Both the position numbers and the translations under genes were made by a program. From contig CAJTTG010000010.1 of the NCBI GenBank assembly GCA_910579185.1, positions 29,458 to 93,457 on the forward strand: a stretch of 64,000 nt of DNA, in the 5' to 3' direction. This document shows, in pieces, positions 41,909-50,628 of this stretch (its first letter is position 1; the number at the start of each line of letters is the position of its first letter). The DNA comes from an uncultured Muribaculaceae bacterium. Its GTDB lineage: Bacteria > Bacteroidota > Bacteroidia > Bacteroidales > Muribaculaceae. The notes under the pieces were generated by a model. The model ran no database searches, was not told the DNA's origin, and saw only the letters and a list, made by a program, of their open reading frames with translations.

Positions 41909-42214
41909 ATGAGCCAGAAAATCAGAATCAAATTGAAATCTTACGACCATGACTTGGTTGATAAGTCGGCTGAAAAGATTGTGAAGACGGTAAAGAGTAC
42001 GGGCGCTGTTATCAGCGGCCCGATACCTCTGCCTACTCACAAGCGTATCTTCACCGTCAACCGCTCGACTTTCGTTAACAAGAAATCGCGCGAACAATTC
42101 CAGCTTGCCAGCTACAAGCGTTTGATCGACATCTTCAATTCAACAGCCAAGACTGTTGATGCGCTGATGAAGCTCGAATTGCCCAGCGGCGTTGACGTAG
42201 AGATCAAGGTCTAA
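41909..42214 (+). CDS. rpsJ: 30S ribosomal protein S10
   Basis: Head protein of the small subunit, also NusB partner in transcription antitermination. The 101-aa product has IRIKLKSYDHDLVDKSAEKI and the conserved GPIPLPTHKRIFTVNRS loop. First gene of the S10 segment; it directly follows fusA, joining str and S10 operons without tuf. Confidence 0.98.
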   Translation: MSQKIRIKLKSYDHDLVDKSAEKIVKTVKSTGAVISGPIPLPTHKRIFTVNRSTFVNKKSREQFQLASYKRLIDIFNSTAKTVDALMKLELPSGVDVEIKV

Positions 42215-42272
42215 GAGGATCGATAAGATTAATATAAGAAAATACAACCCAAACATTTAAAAATAAAGAGAA

Positions 42273-42893
42273 ATGCCAGGATTATTAGGAAAGAAAATCG
42301 GAATGACATCCGTTTTCAGTGCCGACGGCAAAAACGTGCCGTGCACTGTTATCGAAGTAGGTCCTTGTGTTGTTACTCAGATCAAGACAGTTGAAAGCGA
42401 CGGTTATGAGGCTATCCAGCTCGGCTTTGAGCAGAAGAAGGATAAGCACACCACCAAACCGATGGCCGGACACTTCAGCAAGGCTGGTGTAGCACCGCAA
42501 CGGCACTTGGCCGAGTTCAAAGGGTTTGAGGGCGAGTACAAGCTGGGCGACACTATCACCGTCGACGGCCTTTTCGCAGAAGCAGACTTCGTTGACATTC
42601 AGGGAACATCAAAAGGTAAGGGATTCCAGGGCGTTGTTAAGCGTCACGGATTCGGTGGTGTAGGTCAGTCGACCCACGGCCAGCACAACCGTCAGCGCAA
42701 GCCCGGTTCAATCGGTGCCTGCTCTTATCCTGCCAAGGTCTTCAAAGGCATGCGTATGGCAGGCCAGATGGGCAATGAGAAGGTTACAGTACAGAACCTT
42801 CAGGTGCTTAAAGTTCTGCCCGAGCACAATCTGATGATGATCAAGGGTTCAATCCCCGGAAGTAAAGGTTCAATCGTAATAATTGAGAAATAA
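42273..42893 (+). CDS. rplC: 50S ribosomal protein L3
   Basis: Early assembly protein reaching toward the peptidyl-transferase centre. The 206-aa product starts MPGLLGKKIGMTSVF and contains the loop HGQHNRQRKPGSIGACSYPAK, partly including the Gln methylated in E. coli. Its TAA overlaps the rplD ATG (TAATG), so translation is coupled. Confidence 0.97.
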   Translation: MPGLLGKKIGMTSVFSADGKNVPCTVIEVGPCVVTQIKTVESDGYEAIQLGFEQKKDKHTTKPMAGHFSKAGVAPQRHLAEFKGFEGEYKLGDTITVDGLFAEADFVDIQGTSKGKGFQGVVKRHGFGGVGQSTHGQHNRQRKPGSIGACSYPAKVFKGMRMAGQMGNEKVTVQNLQVLKVLPEHNLMMIKGSIPGSKGSIVIIEK

Positions 42894-43513
42894 TGGAACT
42901 CGCAATATATAACATAAAAGGAGAAGACACCGGCCGCAAAGCACAGCTTAACGACGAAGTGTTTGCAATCGATGCCAACGAGCACGCCGTATATCTCGAT
43001 GTTAAGCAGTATCTGGCTAACCAGCGTCAGGGCACCCACAAGTCGAAAGAACGCAGCGAGGTTTCGGGTTCAACCCGTAAGCTTCACAAGCAGAAGGGTG
43101 GCGGCGGCAGCCGTATCGGTGATATCAACTCGCCTGTTCTCGTGGGTGGTGGCCGTGTGTTCGGTCCGCGTCCCCGTGACTACCGTTTCAAACTTAACAA
43201 GAAGGTTAAGCAGCTTGCACGCAAGTCAGCGCTGACATACAAAGTTCAGGACAATCAGATCAAAGTTGTTGAAAACATTGATTTCGCTGCTCCGAAAACT
43301 AAAGATTTTGTAAATTTTGCTAAAAATCTTGAAGCAGAGGGCAAAAAGCTCCTTCTGGTTTTAGCAGGTCAAAATAAAAACGTATATTTGTCAGCTCGTA
43401 ATATTCCGGGTGTGCAAATCATTGCCGCATCGGATATTAACACATATGCGATCATGCACAGCAACGCTATCCTCCTGACGGAAGGTAGCCTTGATGTAAT
43501 TAATAATCTTTAA
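42893..43513 (+). CDS. rplD: 50S ribosomal protein L4
   Basis: Exit-tunnel constriction protein; in E. coli it also represses the S10 operon. The 206-aa product has GTHKSKERSEVSGSTRKLHKQKGGGGSRIG (in part), the tunnel loop, where macrolide-resistance mutations occur, and the globular domain after. Starts within the rplC stop. Confidence 0.97.
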   Translation: MELAIYNIKGEDTGRKAQLNDEVFAIDANEHAVYLDVKQYLANQRQGTHKSKERSEVSGSTRKLHKQKGGGGSRIGDINSPVLVGGGRVFGPRPRDYRFKLNKKVKQLARKSALTYKVQDNQIKVVENIDFAAPKTKDFVNFAKNLEAEGKKLLLVLAGQNKNVYLSARNIPGVQIIAASDINTYAIMHSNAILLTEGSLDVINNL

Positions 43514-43534
43514 CCAAAAGGAGAAGTTTCAACA

Positions 43535-43825
43535 ATGGATATCACAATCGAACCCATAGTAACAGAAAAGGCAACGAAGCTTACCGATAAGCTCAACCGC
43601 TACACGTTCCGTGTTTCTCCCGACGCCAACAAGTATCAGATCAAATCCTTGATCGAGAAACTTTACGACGTGAAGGTTGTTAACGTCAACACTGCTGTTG
43701 TGAGAGGCAAGAACAAATCGCGCTGGACCAAGAGCGGCCTGCTCAAGGGCAGCACATCGTCCTATAAGAAAGCCTACGTGACCGTCGGCGAAGGACAAAC
43801 TATTGACTTTTATAGCAATTTATAA
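43535..43825 (+). CDS. rplW: 50S ribosomal protein L23
   Basis: Docking site at the tunnel exit for trigger factor and SRP. The 96-aa product has ITIEPIVTEKATKLTDKLNRY and VKVVNVNTAVVRGKNKSRW. A rare Shine-Dalgarno-like AGGAG lies 13 nt upstream of the ATG. Spacing to rplB is 6 nt. Confidence 0.96.
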   Translation: MDITIEPIVTEKATKLTDKLNRYTFRVSPDANKYQIKSLIEKLYDVKVVNVNTAVVRGKNKSRWTKSGLLKGSTSSYKKAYVTVGEGQTIDFYSNL

Positions 43826-43831
43826 TAGAAA

Positions 43832-44659
43832 ATGGCAGTAAGAAAATTCAAGCCCACTACACCGGGGCAAAGACACAAGGTTATTGGCGTATTCAAAGGT
43901 ACAATCACTGCTACTACGCCAGAGAAATCTCTTACAGTCGGCAAGCGCTCAACCGGAGGTCGTAACTCCGAAGGCCACCTTACAACCCGTTATATCGGCG
44001 GTGGCCACAAGCGCAAATATCGTATGATCGACTTCAAGAGAAATAAAGACGGTGTACCCGCCGTTGTGAAGAGCATCGAATACGATCCGAACCGCTCGGC
44101 TCGTATCGCGCTTCTTTACTACGTAGACGGAGCAAAAGCCTACATCATCGCGCCCAATGGCTTAGAAGTTGGCACAACAGTTGTCAGCGGACCGGATGCG
44201 GCACCTGAGGTTGGAAATGCTCTTCCTTTGAGCAAGATCCCCGTAGGTACGCTTATCCACAACATTGAGCTTCGTCCCGGCCAGGGAGCATTCATGGCTC
44301 GTTCGGCAGGCACATTCGCTCAGTTGGTATCCCGCGAAGGCAACTATGCAATTATCAAATTACCTTCAGGAGAGACCCGTAAGGTTCTCTCGGCATGCAA
44401 GGCTACGGTAGGCGTTGTCGGCAACAGCGAACACTCGCTGGAGCGCAGCGGCAAGGCTGGACGTTCACGCTGGTTAGGCCGTCGTCCTCACAACCGTGGT
44501 GTTGTCATGAACCCTGTCGATCACCCGATGGGTGGTGGTGAAGGACGTCAGTCCGGAGGTCATCCGCGTTCACGCAAGGGTCTGTACTCTAAGGGTCTCA
44601 AGACACGTGCACCGAAGAAAGCTTCTTCGAAGTACATAATTGAAAGAAGAAAAAAGTAA
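43832..44659 (+). CDS. rplB: 50S ribosomal protein L2
   Basis: Essential for subunit joining and peptidyl-transferase assembly. The 275-aa product has RRPHNRGVVMNPVDHPMGGG, whose His in the PVDHP motif is the universally conserved residue near the catalytic centre. Standard length; between rplW and rpsS. Confidence 0.98.
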   Translation: MAVRKFKPTTPGQRHKVIGVFKGTITATTPEKSLTVGKRSTGGRNSEGHLTTRYIGGGHKRKYRMIDFKRNKDGVPAVVKSIEYDPNRSARIALLYYVDGAKAYIIAPNGLEVGTTVVSGPDAAPEVGNALPLSKIPVGTLIHNIELRPGQGAFMARSAGTFAQLVSREGNYAIIKLPSGETRKVLSACKATVGVVGNSEHSLERSGKAGRSRWLGRRPHNRGVVMNPVDHPMGGGEGRQSGGHPRSRKGLYSKGLKTRAPKKASSKYIIERRKK

Positions 44660-44680
44660 TCTGATTAATTAAGCAAACTT

Positions 44681-44947
44681 ATGAGTCGTTCATTAAAAAA
44701 AGGCCCGTATATCAGTGTAAAGCTTGAAAAGAAGGTCGAAGCGATGGAAGCAAGCGGCAAGAAGTCGGTTATCAAGACTTGGAGCCGTGCGTCCATGATC
44801 GCCCCCGAATTCGTCGGCCACACTTTCGCAGTGCACAATGGCAATAAATTCATTCCCGTCTATGTGACAGAAAACATGGTAGGACACAAGCTCGGAGAAT
44901 TTGCTCCGACCCGTAACTTCCGTGGTCACGCAGGCAACAAGAAATGA
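44681..44947 (+). CDS. rpsS: 30S ribosomal protein S19
   Basis: Head protein contacting S13 and the A-site finger. The 88-aa product has SRSLKKGPYISVKLEKKVEAM and FVGHTFAVHNGNKFIPVYV, both conserved. Canonical S10-operon position between rplB and rplV. Confidence 0.97.
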   Translation: MSRSLKKGPYISVKLEKKVEAMEASGKKSVIKTWSRASMIAPEFVGHTFAVHNGNKFIPVYVTENMVGHKLGEFAPTRNFRGHAGNKK

Positions 44948-44992
44948 TCGGGCCCTAAAGTAATTTTTTAGAAAAGAAAAGAATTAAATACA

Positions 44993-45394
44993 ATGGGTGT
45001 AAGAAAAAGACAATCCGCCGATAAAAGAAAAGAAGCGCTCAAGGATGTGGCTTTCGCCAAATTGACCAACATCCCCTCGTCGCCGCGCAAGATGCGTCTT
45101 GTTGCCGACATGATCCGTGGTGTTGAAGTGAACCGCGCTCTCGGTATTCTCAAATTTTCCAATAAGGAAGCTGCGGCAGTGCTTTATAAGCTGCTCAAGA
45201 GCGCAGTTGCCAACTGGGAAGCTAAAAACAATCAGCAGGTAGAAGCCGGCATGCTGCGCGTCAGCACAGTTTTCGTTAACTGCGCTCCTATGCTGAAACG
45301 TCTGCGTCCCGCTCCCCAGGGCCGCGGCTACAGAATTCGTAAACGTGCCAACCACGTGACATTGATCGTGGACACAATTGATAACGCAAAATAA
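44993..45394 (+). CDS. rplV: 50S ribosomal protein L22
   Basis: Second tunnel-constriction protein, opposite L4. The 133-aa product has KLTNIPSSPRKMRLVADMIRG and the extended loop RLRPAPQGRGYRIRKRANHV, the site of erythromycin-resistance changes in other species; no deletion is seen. Close to rpsC (11-nt gap). Confidence 0.97.
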   Translation: MGVRKRQSADKRKEALKDVAFAKLTNIPSSPRKMRLVADMIRGVEVNRALGILKFSNKEAAAVLYKLLKSAVANWEAKNNQQVEAGMLRVSTVFVNCAPMLKRLRPAPQGRGYRIRKRANHVTLIVDTIDNAK

Positions 45395-45405
45395 TAGATG
45401 CAAAC

Positions 45406-46143
45406 ATGGGACAGAAAGTTAATCCAATCAGCAATCGCTTAGGCGTAATTCGTGGCTGGGATTCAAACTGGTATGGCGGTAAGAAGTACGGCGATGCCAT
45501 TCTCGAAGATTCCAAGCTGCGCAAGTATCTCAATGTGCGTCTTGCAAAATCAAGTGTTTCGCGCATCGTTATCGAACGTAACTTCAAGTTGATCACGATC
45601 ACCGTATGCACCTCGCGTCCGGGTCTGATCATCGGTAAGGGTGGTTCGGAAGTAGACAAGCTCAAGGAAGAGCTGAAGAAGATCACGGACAAGGATGTCC
45701 AGATCAATATTTTTGAGGTTAAGCGTCCTGAACTCGACGCTCAGATCGTGGCCAGCACTATCGCTCGCCAGATCGAGGGCAAGATCGCTTACCGTCGTGC
45801 AGTGAAGATGGCAGTAGCCTCGACAATGCGCAGCGGAGCCGAGGGTATCAAGGTTCAGGTAAGTGGCCGTCTGAATGGTGCTGAAATGGCACGTTCGGAG
45901 ATGTTCAAGGAAGGCCGTACACCGCTGCACACACTTCGTGCTGACATCGACTATGCATTGGTTGAAGCACACACAAAGGTAGGTGTGATCGGTGTTAAGG
46001 TTTGGATCTGCCGTGGCGAAGTCTATGGCAAGCGTGATCTGGCTCCTTCTTTCACAAACAACGGCAAGGAAGGCCGCATGGGTTCCGGCAACGGCCGCAA
46101 CGGCGGACGCGGACTCGGTCGCAAAGCTAAAAACAATCGTTAA
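45406..46143 (+). CDS. rpsC: 30S ribosomal protein S3
   Basis: mRNA-entry helicase protein of the small subunit. The 245-aa product has the N-terminal VNPISNRLGVIRGWDSNWY, a KH domain with the GKGGSEVD loop (G-x-x-G type), and the C-terminal RADIDYALVEAHTKVGVIGVK. A Gly/Asn/Arg-rich tail (NGRNGGRGLGRKAKNNR) ends the protein. Confidence 0.98.
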   Translation: MGQKVNPISNRLGVIRGWDSNWYGGKKYGDAILEDSKLRKYLNVRLAKSSVSRIVIERNFKLITITVCTSRPGLIIGKGGSEVDKLKEELKKITDKDVQINIFEVKRPELDAQIVASTIARQIEGKIAYRRAVKMAVASTMRSGAEGIKVQVSGRLNGAEMARSEMFKEGRTPLHTLRADIDYALVEAHTKVGVIGVKVWICRGEVYGKRDLAPSFTNNGKEGRMGSGNGRNGGRGLGRKAKNNR

Positions 46144-46166
46144 ACCACCTCAAGTAGTAAACAACA

Positions 46167-46598
46167 ATGTTACAACCTAAGAAAACTAAATTCCGCCGCT
46201 CGCAGAAAGGCCGTATGAAAGGCAATGCACAACGCGGCAATCAGTTGGCCTTCGGTTCGTTCGGCATTAAGACTTTGGAGTCGAAATGGATCACCGGACG
46301 TCAGATTGAGGCGGCTCGTATCGCAGTGACCCGTTACATGCAGCGTCAAGGCCAGATCTGGATCAGAATATTCCCTGACAAGCCTATCACCAAGAAGCCG
46401 GCAGAAGTCCGCATGGGTAAAGGTAAAGGTGCTCCGGAAGGATTCGTTGCTCCTGTTACTCCGGGCCGCATGCTGATAGAAGTGGAGGGCGTTAGCTTCG
46501 ATATCGCAAAAGAGGCACTTCGTCTCGCAGCGCAGAAGCTTCCGGTTACCACCAAGTTTGTAGTACGTCGTGATTATGATCCTACTCAAAACGTGTAA
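46167..46598 (+). CDS. rplP: 50S ribosomal protein L16
   Basis: Lies by the A-site and affects tRNA placement. The 143-aa product begins MLQPKKTKFRRSQKGRMKG, the L16 signature, and includes RIFPDKPITKKPAEVRMGKGKG. Six nucleotides before rpmC. Confidence 0.98.
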   Translation: MLQPKKTKFRRSQKGRMKGNAQRGNQLAFGSFGIKTLESKWITGRQIEAARIAVTRYMQRQGQIWIRIFPDKPITKKPAEVRMGKGKGAPEGFVAPVTPGRMLIEVEGVSFDIAKEALRLAAQKLPVTTKFVVRRDYDPTQNV

Positions 46599-46604
46599 AG
46601 CATT

Positions 46605-46802
46605 ATGAAAAAAGAAGAAATCAAAGAAATGAGCACGCAGGATCTGAAGGATCGTCTGGAGCAGATGGTGCAGGAATATGCTCAGCTGAAGATCAATCAC
46701 TCGATCTCACCTCTTGACAATCCGGCTAAAATCACTGCTGACCGTAAAATGATCGCACGCGTCAAGACAGAACTGCGTCAGCGCGAGCTTAACAATAAAT
46801 AA
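46605..46802 (+). CDS. rpmC: 50S ribosomal protein L29
   Basis: Small two-helix protein next to L23 at the tunnel exit. The 65-aa product (EEIKEMSTQDLKDRLEQMVQ, in part) ends RVKTELRQREL, the conserved L29 C-terminal helix. Position between L16 and S17 is canonical. Confidence 0.95.
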   Translation: MKKEEIKEMSTQDLKDRLEQMVQEYAQLKINHSISPLDNPAKITADRKMIARVKTELRQRELNNK

Positions 46803-46819
46803 TCCCAAGAAAAGAACAA

Positions 46820-47077
46820 ATGGAAAAGAGAAATTTGAGAAAAGAACGTATTGGGGTTGTGTCGAGCAATAAGGGTGACAAGACCATCACCGTAATGGTG
46901 AAATGGAAAGAGAAACACCCCATCTACGGCAAGTTTGTCAACAAGACAAAGAAATATCATGCCCATGATGAGAAAAACGAGTGCAGCATCGGCGACACCG
47001 TGCGATTGATGGAGACTCGTCCGCTGAGCAAAACCAAAAGATGGAGATTAGTAGAAATAATCGAAAAAGTTAAGTAA
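46820..47077 (+). CDS. rpsQ: 30S ribosomal protein S17
   Basis: Primary 16S rRNA binding protein. The 85-aa product has RKERIGVVSSNKGDKTITVM and ETRPLSKTKRWRLVEI, both typical. It is followed by rplN after 5 nt. Confidence 0.97.
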   Translation: MEKRNLRKERIGVVSSNKGDKTITVMVKWKEKHPIYGKFVNKTKKYHAHDEKNECSIGDTVRLMETRPLSKTKRWRLVEIIEKVK

Positions 47078-47082
47078 AAGAT

Positions 47083-47448
47083 ATGATACAGACTGAAAGC
47101 CGTTTAACCGTTGCTGACAACAGCGGAGCCAAAGAAGCCTTGTGCATCCATGTGCTGGGAGGAACCGGTCGCCGCTATGCAACTGTTGGCGATATCATCG
47201 TGGTTTCGGTGAAGAGCGTGATCCCCTCGTCGGACGTAAAGAAAGGTACTGTGTCGAAAGCAGTGGTTGTCCGCACGAAGAAGGAAATCCGTCGTGCAGA
47301 CGGAAGCTATATCCGTTTCGATGACAATGCTTGTGTGTTATTGAACAATGCCGGTGAATTGCGCGGAACGCGTATCTTCGGACCGGTGGCCCGCGAACTC
47401 CGCGCCACCAACATGAAGATTGTTTCGCTGGCTCCAGAAGTACTTTAA
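47083..47448 (+). CDS. rplN: 50S ribosomal protein L14
   Basis: Interface protein forming bridge B8 and the RsfS silencing site. The 121-aa product starts MIQTESRLTVADNSGAKEAL and ends with ARELRATNMKIVSLAPEVL. Begins the spc segment, continuous with S10. Confidence 0.98.
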   Translation: MIQTESRLTVADNSGAKEALCIHVLGGTGRRYATVGDIIVVSVKSVIPSSDVKKGTVSKAVVVRTKKEIRRADGSYIRFDDNACVLLNNAGELRGTRIFGPVARELRATNMKIVSLAPEVL

Positions 47449-47471
47449 CCCCGTTAGAAACACATTAAGTA

Positions 47472-47792
47472 ATGACTAAGTTAAATATAAAGAAAGGCGA
47501 TAACGTCTACGTGCTCAGCGGCGAAGACCGTGGCAAGACAGGCCGAGTGCTGAAAGTTCTCGTTTCAAAGGGCCGTGCCATCGTTGAGGGCGTCAACATC
47601 GTAACCAAAGCAACGAAGCCCAATGCCCAGCATCCTCAGGGAGGTCTGGTGAAGATGGAAGCTCCCGTTCACATTTCAAACCTTAGCCTTATCGACCCGA
47701 AGTCGGGCAAGCCGACACGCGTGGCCTATCGTATCAACGAGGCCGGCAAGAAGGTGAGAATCGCTAAAAAATCAGGAGAGGAGATTAAGTAA
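47472..47792 (+). CDS. rplX: 50S ribosomal protein L24
   Basis: Assembly initiator near the exit tunnel. The 106-aa KOW-domain protein has KGDNVYVLSGEDRGKTGRVL and VEGVNIVTKATKP. Its TAA overlaps the ATG of rplE (TAATG). Confidence 0.97.
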   Translation: MTKLNIKKGDNVYVLSGEDRGKTGRVLKVLVSKGRAIVEGVNIVTKATKPNAQHPQGGLVKMEAPVHISNLSLIDPKSGKPTRVAYRINEAGKKVRIAKKSGEEIK

Positions 47793-48337
47793 TGAGCACA
47801 ACAACACTTAAGAAAGACTACAACGAGCGTATCGTTCCGGCTCTTGAGAAAGAGTTCAATTATAAGACTGTCATGCAGGTACCGCGCCTGAAAAAGATCG
47901 TGATCAATCAGGGTCTTGGCGAGGCAACTCAGGACAAGAAGATCATCGAGACAGCGATCAACGAGCTTACTGCCATCACCGGTCAGAAGGCTGTTGCCAC
48001 TCTGTCGAAGAAGGATATCTCTAACTTCAAGCTTCGTAAGAAGATGCCCGTGGGTGTTATGGTTACTCTCCGTCGCGACAAGATGTATGAGTTCCTGGAA
48101 CGTCTGATCCGTGTTGCTCTTCCCCGTATCCGTGACTTCAAGGGTATCGAGGGTAAGCTCGACGGCCGTGGCAACTACACACTGGGTATCACCGAGCAGA
48201 TCATCTTCCCCGAAATCAACATTGACAATATCAGCAAGCTTCTCGGTATGAACATCACGTTCGTAACATCGGCTAACACTGATGAAGAGGGTTATGCATT
48301 GCTCAAGGAGTTCGGACTTCCGTTCAAGAAAAAATAA
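47792..48337 (+). CDS. rplE: 50S ribosomal protein L5
   Basis: Binds 5S rRNA and bridge B1b. The 181-aa product has LKKIVINQGLGEATQDKK, KLRKKMPVGVMVTLRRDKMY and the tail of GITEQIIFPEINIDNI. Translation coupled to rplX by one-base overlap. Confidence 0.98.
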   Translation: MSTTTLKKDYNERIVPALEKEFNYKTVMQVPRLKKIVINQGLGEATQDKKIIETAINELTAITGQKAVATLSKKDISNFKLRKKMPVGVMVTLRRDKMYEFLERLIRVALPRIRDFKGIEGKLDGRGNYTLGITEQIIFPEINIDNISKLLGMNITFVTSANTDEEGYALLKEFGLPFKKK

Positions 48338-48362
48338 AAACTAATAGAAAGACATCTTTGAC

Positions 48363-48632
48363 ATGGCAAAAGAATCAATGAAAGCCCGTGAGGTCAAGAG
48401 AGCGAAGCTTGTTGCAAAGTATGCAGCCAAGAAGGCAGCTCTCAAGGCAGCCGGCGATTATGAAGCCCTTCAGGCACTGCCCAAGAACGCATCGAGCGTC
48501 CGTCTGCACAACCGTTGCAGCATCACCGGCCGTCCCAAAGGTTACATGCGCCAGTTCGGCCTGTCGCGTATCCAGTTCCGCGAAATGGCCTCAGCCGGCC
48601 TGATCCCCGGAGTAAAGAAGGCAAGCTGGTAA
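48363..48632 (+). CDS. rpsN: 30S ribosomal protein S14 (zinc-independent long form)
   Basis: Head assembly protein. The 89-aa product is the longer C-minus form: it lacks the CxxC-x12-CxxC zinc ribbon of the 61-aa form, and has KNASSVRLHNRCSITGRPKG and the C-terminal GLIPGVKKASW. It precedes a 128-nt gap with three hairpins. Confidence 0.97.
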   Translation: MAKESMKAREVKRAKLVAKYAAKKAALKAAGDYEALQALPKNASSVRLHNRCSITGRPKGYMRQFGLSRIQFREMASAGLIPGVKKASW

Positions 48633-48760
48633 TAGAAATCGATTAGAAACAGGATAAGGATCCCGACAATCGATTTATTACCGGCGATTATCCACCGGGA
48701 TAATACAACGAGTATTAAATATTGTTCGGAACGACCGAATCAATTTAAACATTAATAAAA
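48633..48760 (+). promoter_or_regulatory. Structured rpsN-rpsH intergenic RNA, candidate r-protein leader
   Basis: Three successive stems can form. AAATCGATT/AATCGATTT (48636-48644, 48668-48676) encloses GGAT-AAGG-ATCC with an asymmetric internal loop. ATTATCC-ACCG-GGATAAT (48687-48704) follows, then TTCGG/CCGAA (48725-48739). The gap is exceptional in an operon with mostly 5-40-nt spacers. S8 or another spc protein may bind here. Confidence 0.55.
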
Positions 48761-49159
48761 ATGACAGATCCAATAGCAGATTATCTGACAAGATTGAGGA
48801 ACGCCATTAAAGCCAACCATCGTGTTGTTGAAATTCCCGCCTCAAACTTGAAAAAAGAAATCACGAAGATTCTTTTTGAACAAGGCTATATTCTTAATTA
48901 TAAGTTTATAGAGGGTGAGACCCCCGCGGGCATGATCAAGATTGCCCTTAAGTATGATCCGGTAGACCGCGTCAATGCCATCAAGGCACTGAAGCGGGTT
49001 TCTCGTCCGGGTCTTCGCCAGTATACTGGCTACAAAGATATGCCGAGAGTGTTAAACGGATTGGGTATCGCCATCCTTTCTACATCGCAGGGCGTGATGA
49101 CCAACAAGCAGGCCAGCGAGAAGAAAATCGGAGGTGAGGTACTGTGTTATGTATATTAA
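48761..49159 (+). CDS. rpsH: 30S ribosomal protein S8
   Basis: Central-domain organiser and, in E. coli, repressor of the spc operon. The 132-aa product has DPIADYLTRLRNAIKANHRV and the C-terminal STSQGVMTNKQASEKKIGGE. It starts after the structured 128-nt gap. Confidence 0.98.
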   Translation: MTDPIADYLTRLRNAIKANHRVVEIPASNLKKEITKILFEQGYILNYKFIEGETPAGMIKIALKYDPVDRVNAIKALKRVSRPGLRQYTGYKDMPRVLNGLGIAILSTSQGVMTNKQASEKKIGGEVLCYVY

Positions 49160-49177
49160 AAAGAGGAGGATACGAAT

Positions 49178-49732
49178 ATGTCAAGAATAGGTAAAGCTCC
49201 CATTGAACTTCCTGCAGGCGTAAGCGTCAAGGTGGAAGGCAACGTAATCACAGTCAAAGGTCCCAAGGGAGAGCTGAAGCAGGCTTTCAATCCGGATCTC
49301 ACAATCAATGTCGAAGGCAATCATCTGACGGTGAGCCGTCCGAGCGATGACCGCGAGCATCGTGCTCAGCATGGTCTTTATCGCGCTCTGATCCACAATA
49401 TGGTTGTCGGTGTGTCGACGGGCTATCGCAAGGAAATGGAATTAGTCGGTGTAGGTTACCGTGCAAATGCTACCGGTCAGGTTCTGGAGCTTTCGCTTGG
49501 TTTCTCACACGCTATATATATCAAGCTCCCCCCGGAGATCAAGGTAGAGACCAAGAGCGAGCGTAACAAGAATCCTCTCATCATCCTCGAGAGCGATGAC
49601 AAGCAGCTCCTTGGCCAGGTGTGCGCCAAGATCCGCTCACTCCGCAAGCCGGAACCCTACAAGGGCAAAGGTATCAAGTTTGTGGGCGAGGTTATCCGTC
49701 GCAAATCCGGTAAGTCGGCAAGTGCTAAATAA
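49178..49732 (+). CDS. rplF: 50S ribosomal protein L6
   Basis: Sits at the base of the stalk near the factor-binding site. The 184-aa product starts SRIGKAPIELPAGVSVKVEG and contains the KPEPYKGKGIKF motif diagnostic of bacterial L6. A Shine-Dalgarno-like AGAGGAGG lies upstream, unusual for this genome. Confidence 0.97.
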   Translation: MSRIGKAPIELPAGVSVKVEGNVITVKGPKGELKQAFNPDLTINVEGNHLTVSRPSDDREHRAQHGLYRALIHNMVVGVSTGYRKEMELVGVGYRANATGQVLELSLGFSHAIYIKLPPEIKVETKSERNKNPLIILESDDKQLLGQVCAKIRSLRKPEPYKGKGIKFVGEVIRRKSGKSASAK

Positions 49733-49750
49733 CTTTAAACGATAGTAATC

Positions 49751-50092
49751 ATGATCTCCAAGATACAAAGAAGAAATAAAATCAAAACACGCATCCGTGG
49801 CAAGATTTCGGGCACAGCCGCTCGTCCGCGCATGACCGTGTTCCGCAGCAACAAGCAGATCTATGTACAGCTGGTAGACGATATGGCCGGCAAGACACTT
49901 GCAGCCGCATCATCCAAGGGCCTTGAAGAAGGCACCAAGTCAGAAATCGCAGCTAAGGTAGGCGAGGCAATCGCCCAGAAGGCTCTTGCAGCTGGCATCA
50001 CGGAAGTAGTATTTGACCGTAACGGTTATCTCTTCCACGGTAGAGTAAAATCATTGGCTGACGCCGCACGTAATGGCGGTCTTAAATTTTAA
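49751..50092 (+). CDS. rplR: 50S ribosomal protein L18
   Basis: 5S rRNA binding protein of the central protuberance. The 113-aa product has RIRGKISGTAARPRMTVFRS and the C-terminal DRNGYLFHGRVKSLADAARNGG (in part). Six nucleotides before rpsE. Confidence 0.97.
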   Translation: MISKIQRRNKIKTRIRGKISGTAARPRMTVFRSNKQIYVQLVDDMAGKTLAAASSKGLEEGTKSEIAAKVGEAIAQKALAAGITEVVFDRNGYLFHGRVKSLADAARNGGLKF

Positions 50093-50098
50093 GAAATC

Positions 50099-50617
50099 AT
50101 GGCAAAGAGAAATAACAGAGTAAAATCGACCAACGATATCGAGGTTAAGGAACGCCTCGTGGCCATTAACCGTGTTACCAAGGTGACCAAGGGTGGCCGT
50201 ACGTTCACATTTGCCGCAATTGTCGTAGTAGGCAACGAAGACGGCATCGTGGGCTGGGGTCTTGGCAAAGCCAATGAAGTTACCGCTGCCATCGCCAAGG
50301 GCGTTGAGTCGGCAAAGAAGAATCTGATCCGTGTTCCTATCCACAAGGGAACTATTCCTCACGAACAGGTTGCTAAGTTCGGTGGCTCACGCGTGATCCT
50401 GAAACCGGCGTCTCACGGTACCGGTGTAAAGGCCGGCGGTGCTATGCGTGCGGTGCTTGAGAGTGTAGGTATCACAGACGTTCTTGCAAAATCCAAGGGT
50501 TCGTCGAACCCCCACAACCTTGTTAAGGCTACCATCGCAGCTCTCGATGAGATGCGTTCGCCGGCACAGGTTGCACAGAACCGTGGTATTTCGGTAGAAA
50601 AAGTGTTTAACGGTTAA
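50099..50617 (+). CDS. rpsE: 30S ribosomal protein S5
   Basis: Fidelity protein at the mRNA entry. The 172-aa product has the double-stranded-RNA-binding-like N-domain (VVVGNEDGIVGWGLGKANEV) and the second domain with IPHEQVAKFGGSRVILKPAS. No alteration in the loop tied to spectinomycin resistance is obvious. Confidence 0.97.
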   Translation: MAKRNNRVKSTNDIEVKERLVAINRVTKVTKGGRTFTFAAIVVVGNEDGIVGWGLGKANEVTAAIAKGVESAKKNLIRVPIHKGTIPHEQVAKFGGSRVILKPASHGTGVKAGGAMRAVLESVGITDVLAKSKGSSNPHNLVKATIAALDEMRSPAQVAQNRGISVEKVFNG

Positions 50618-50628
50618 TAATTCCCAGA

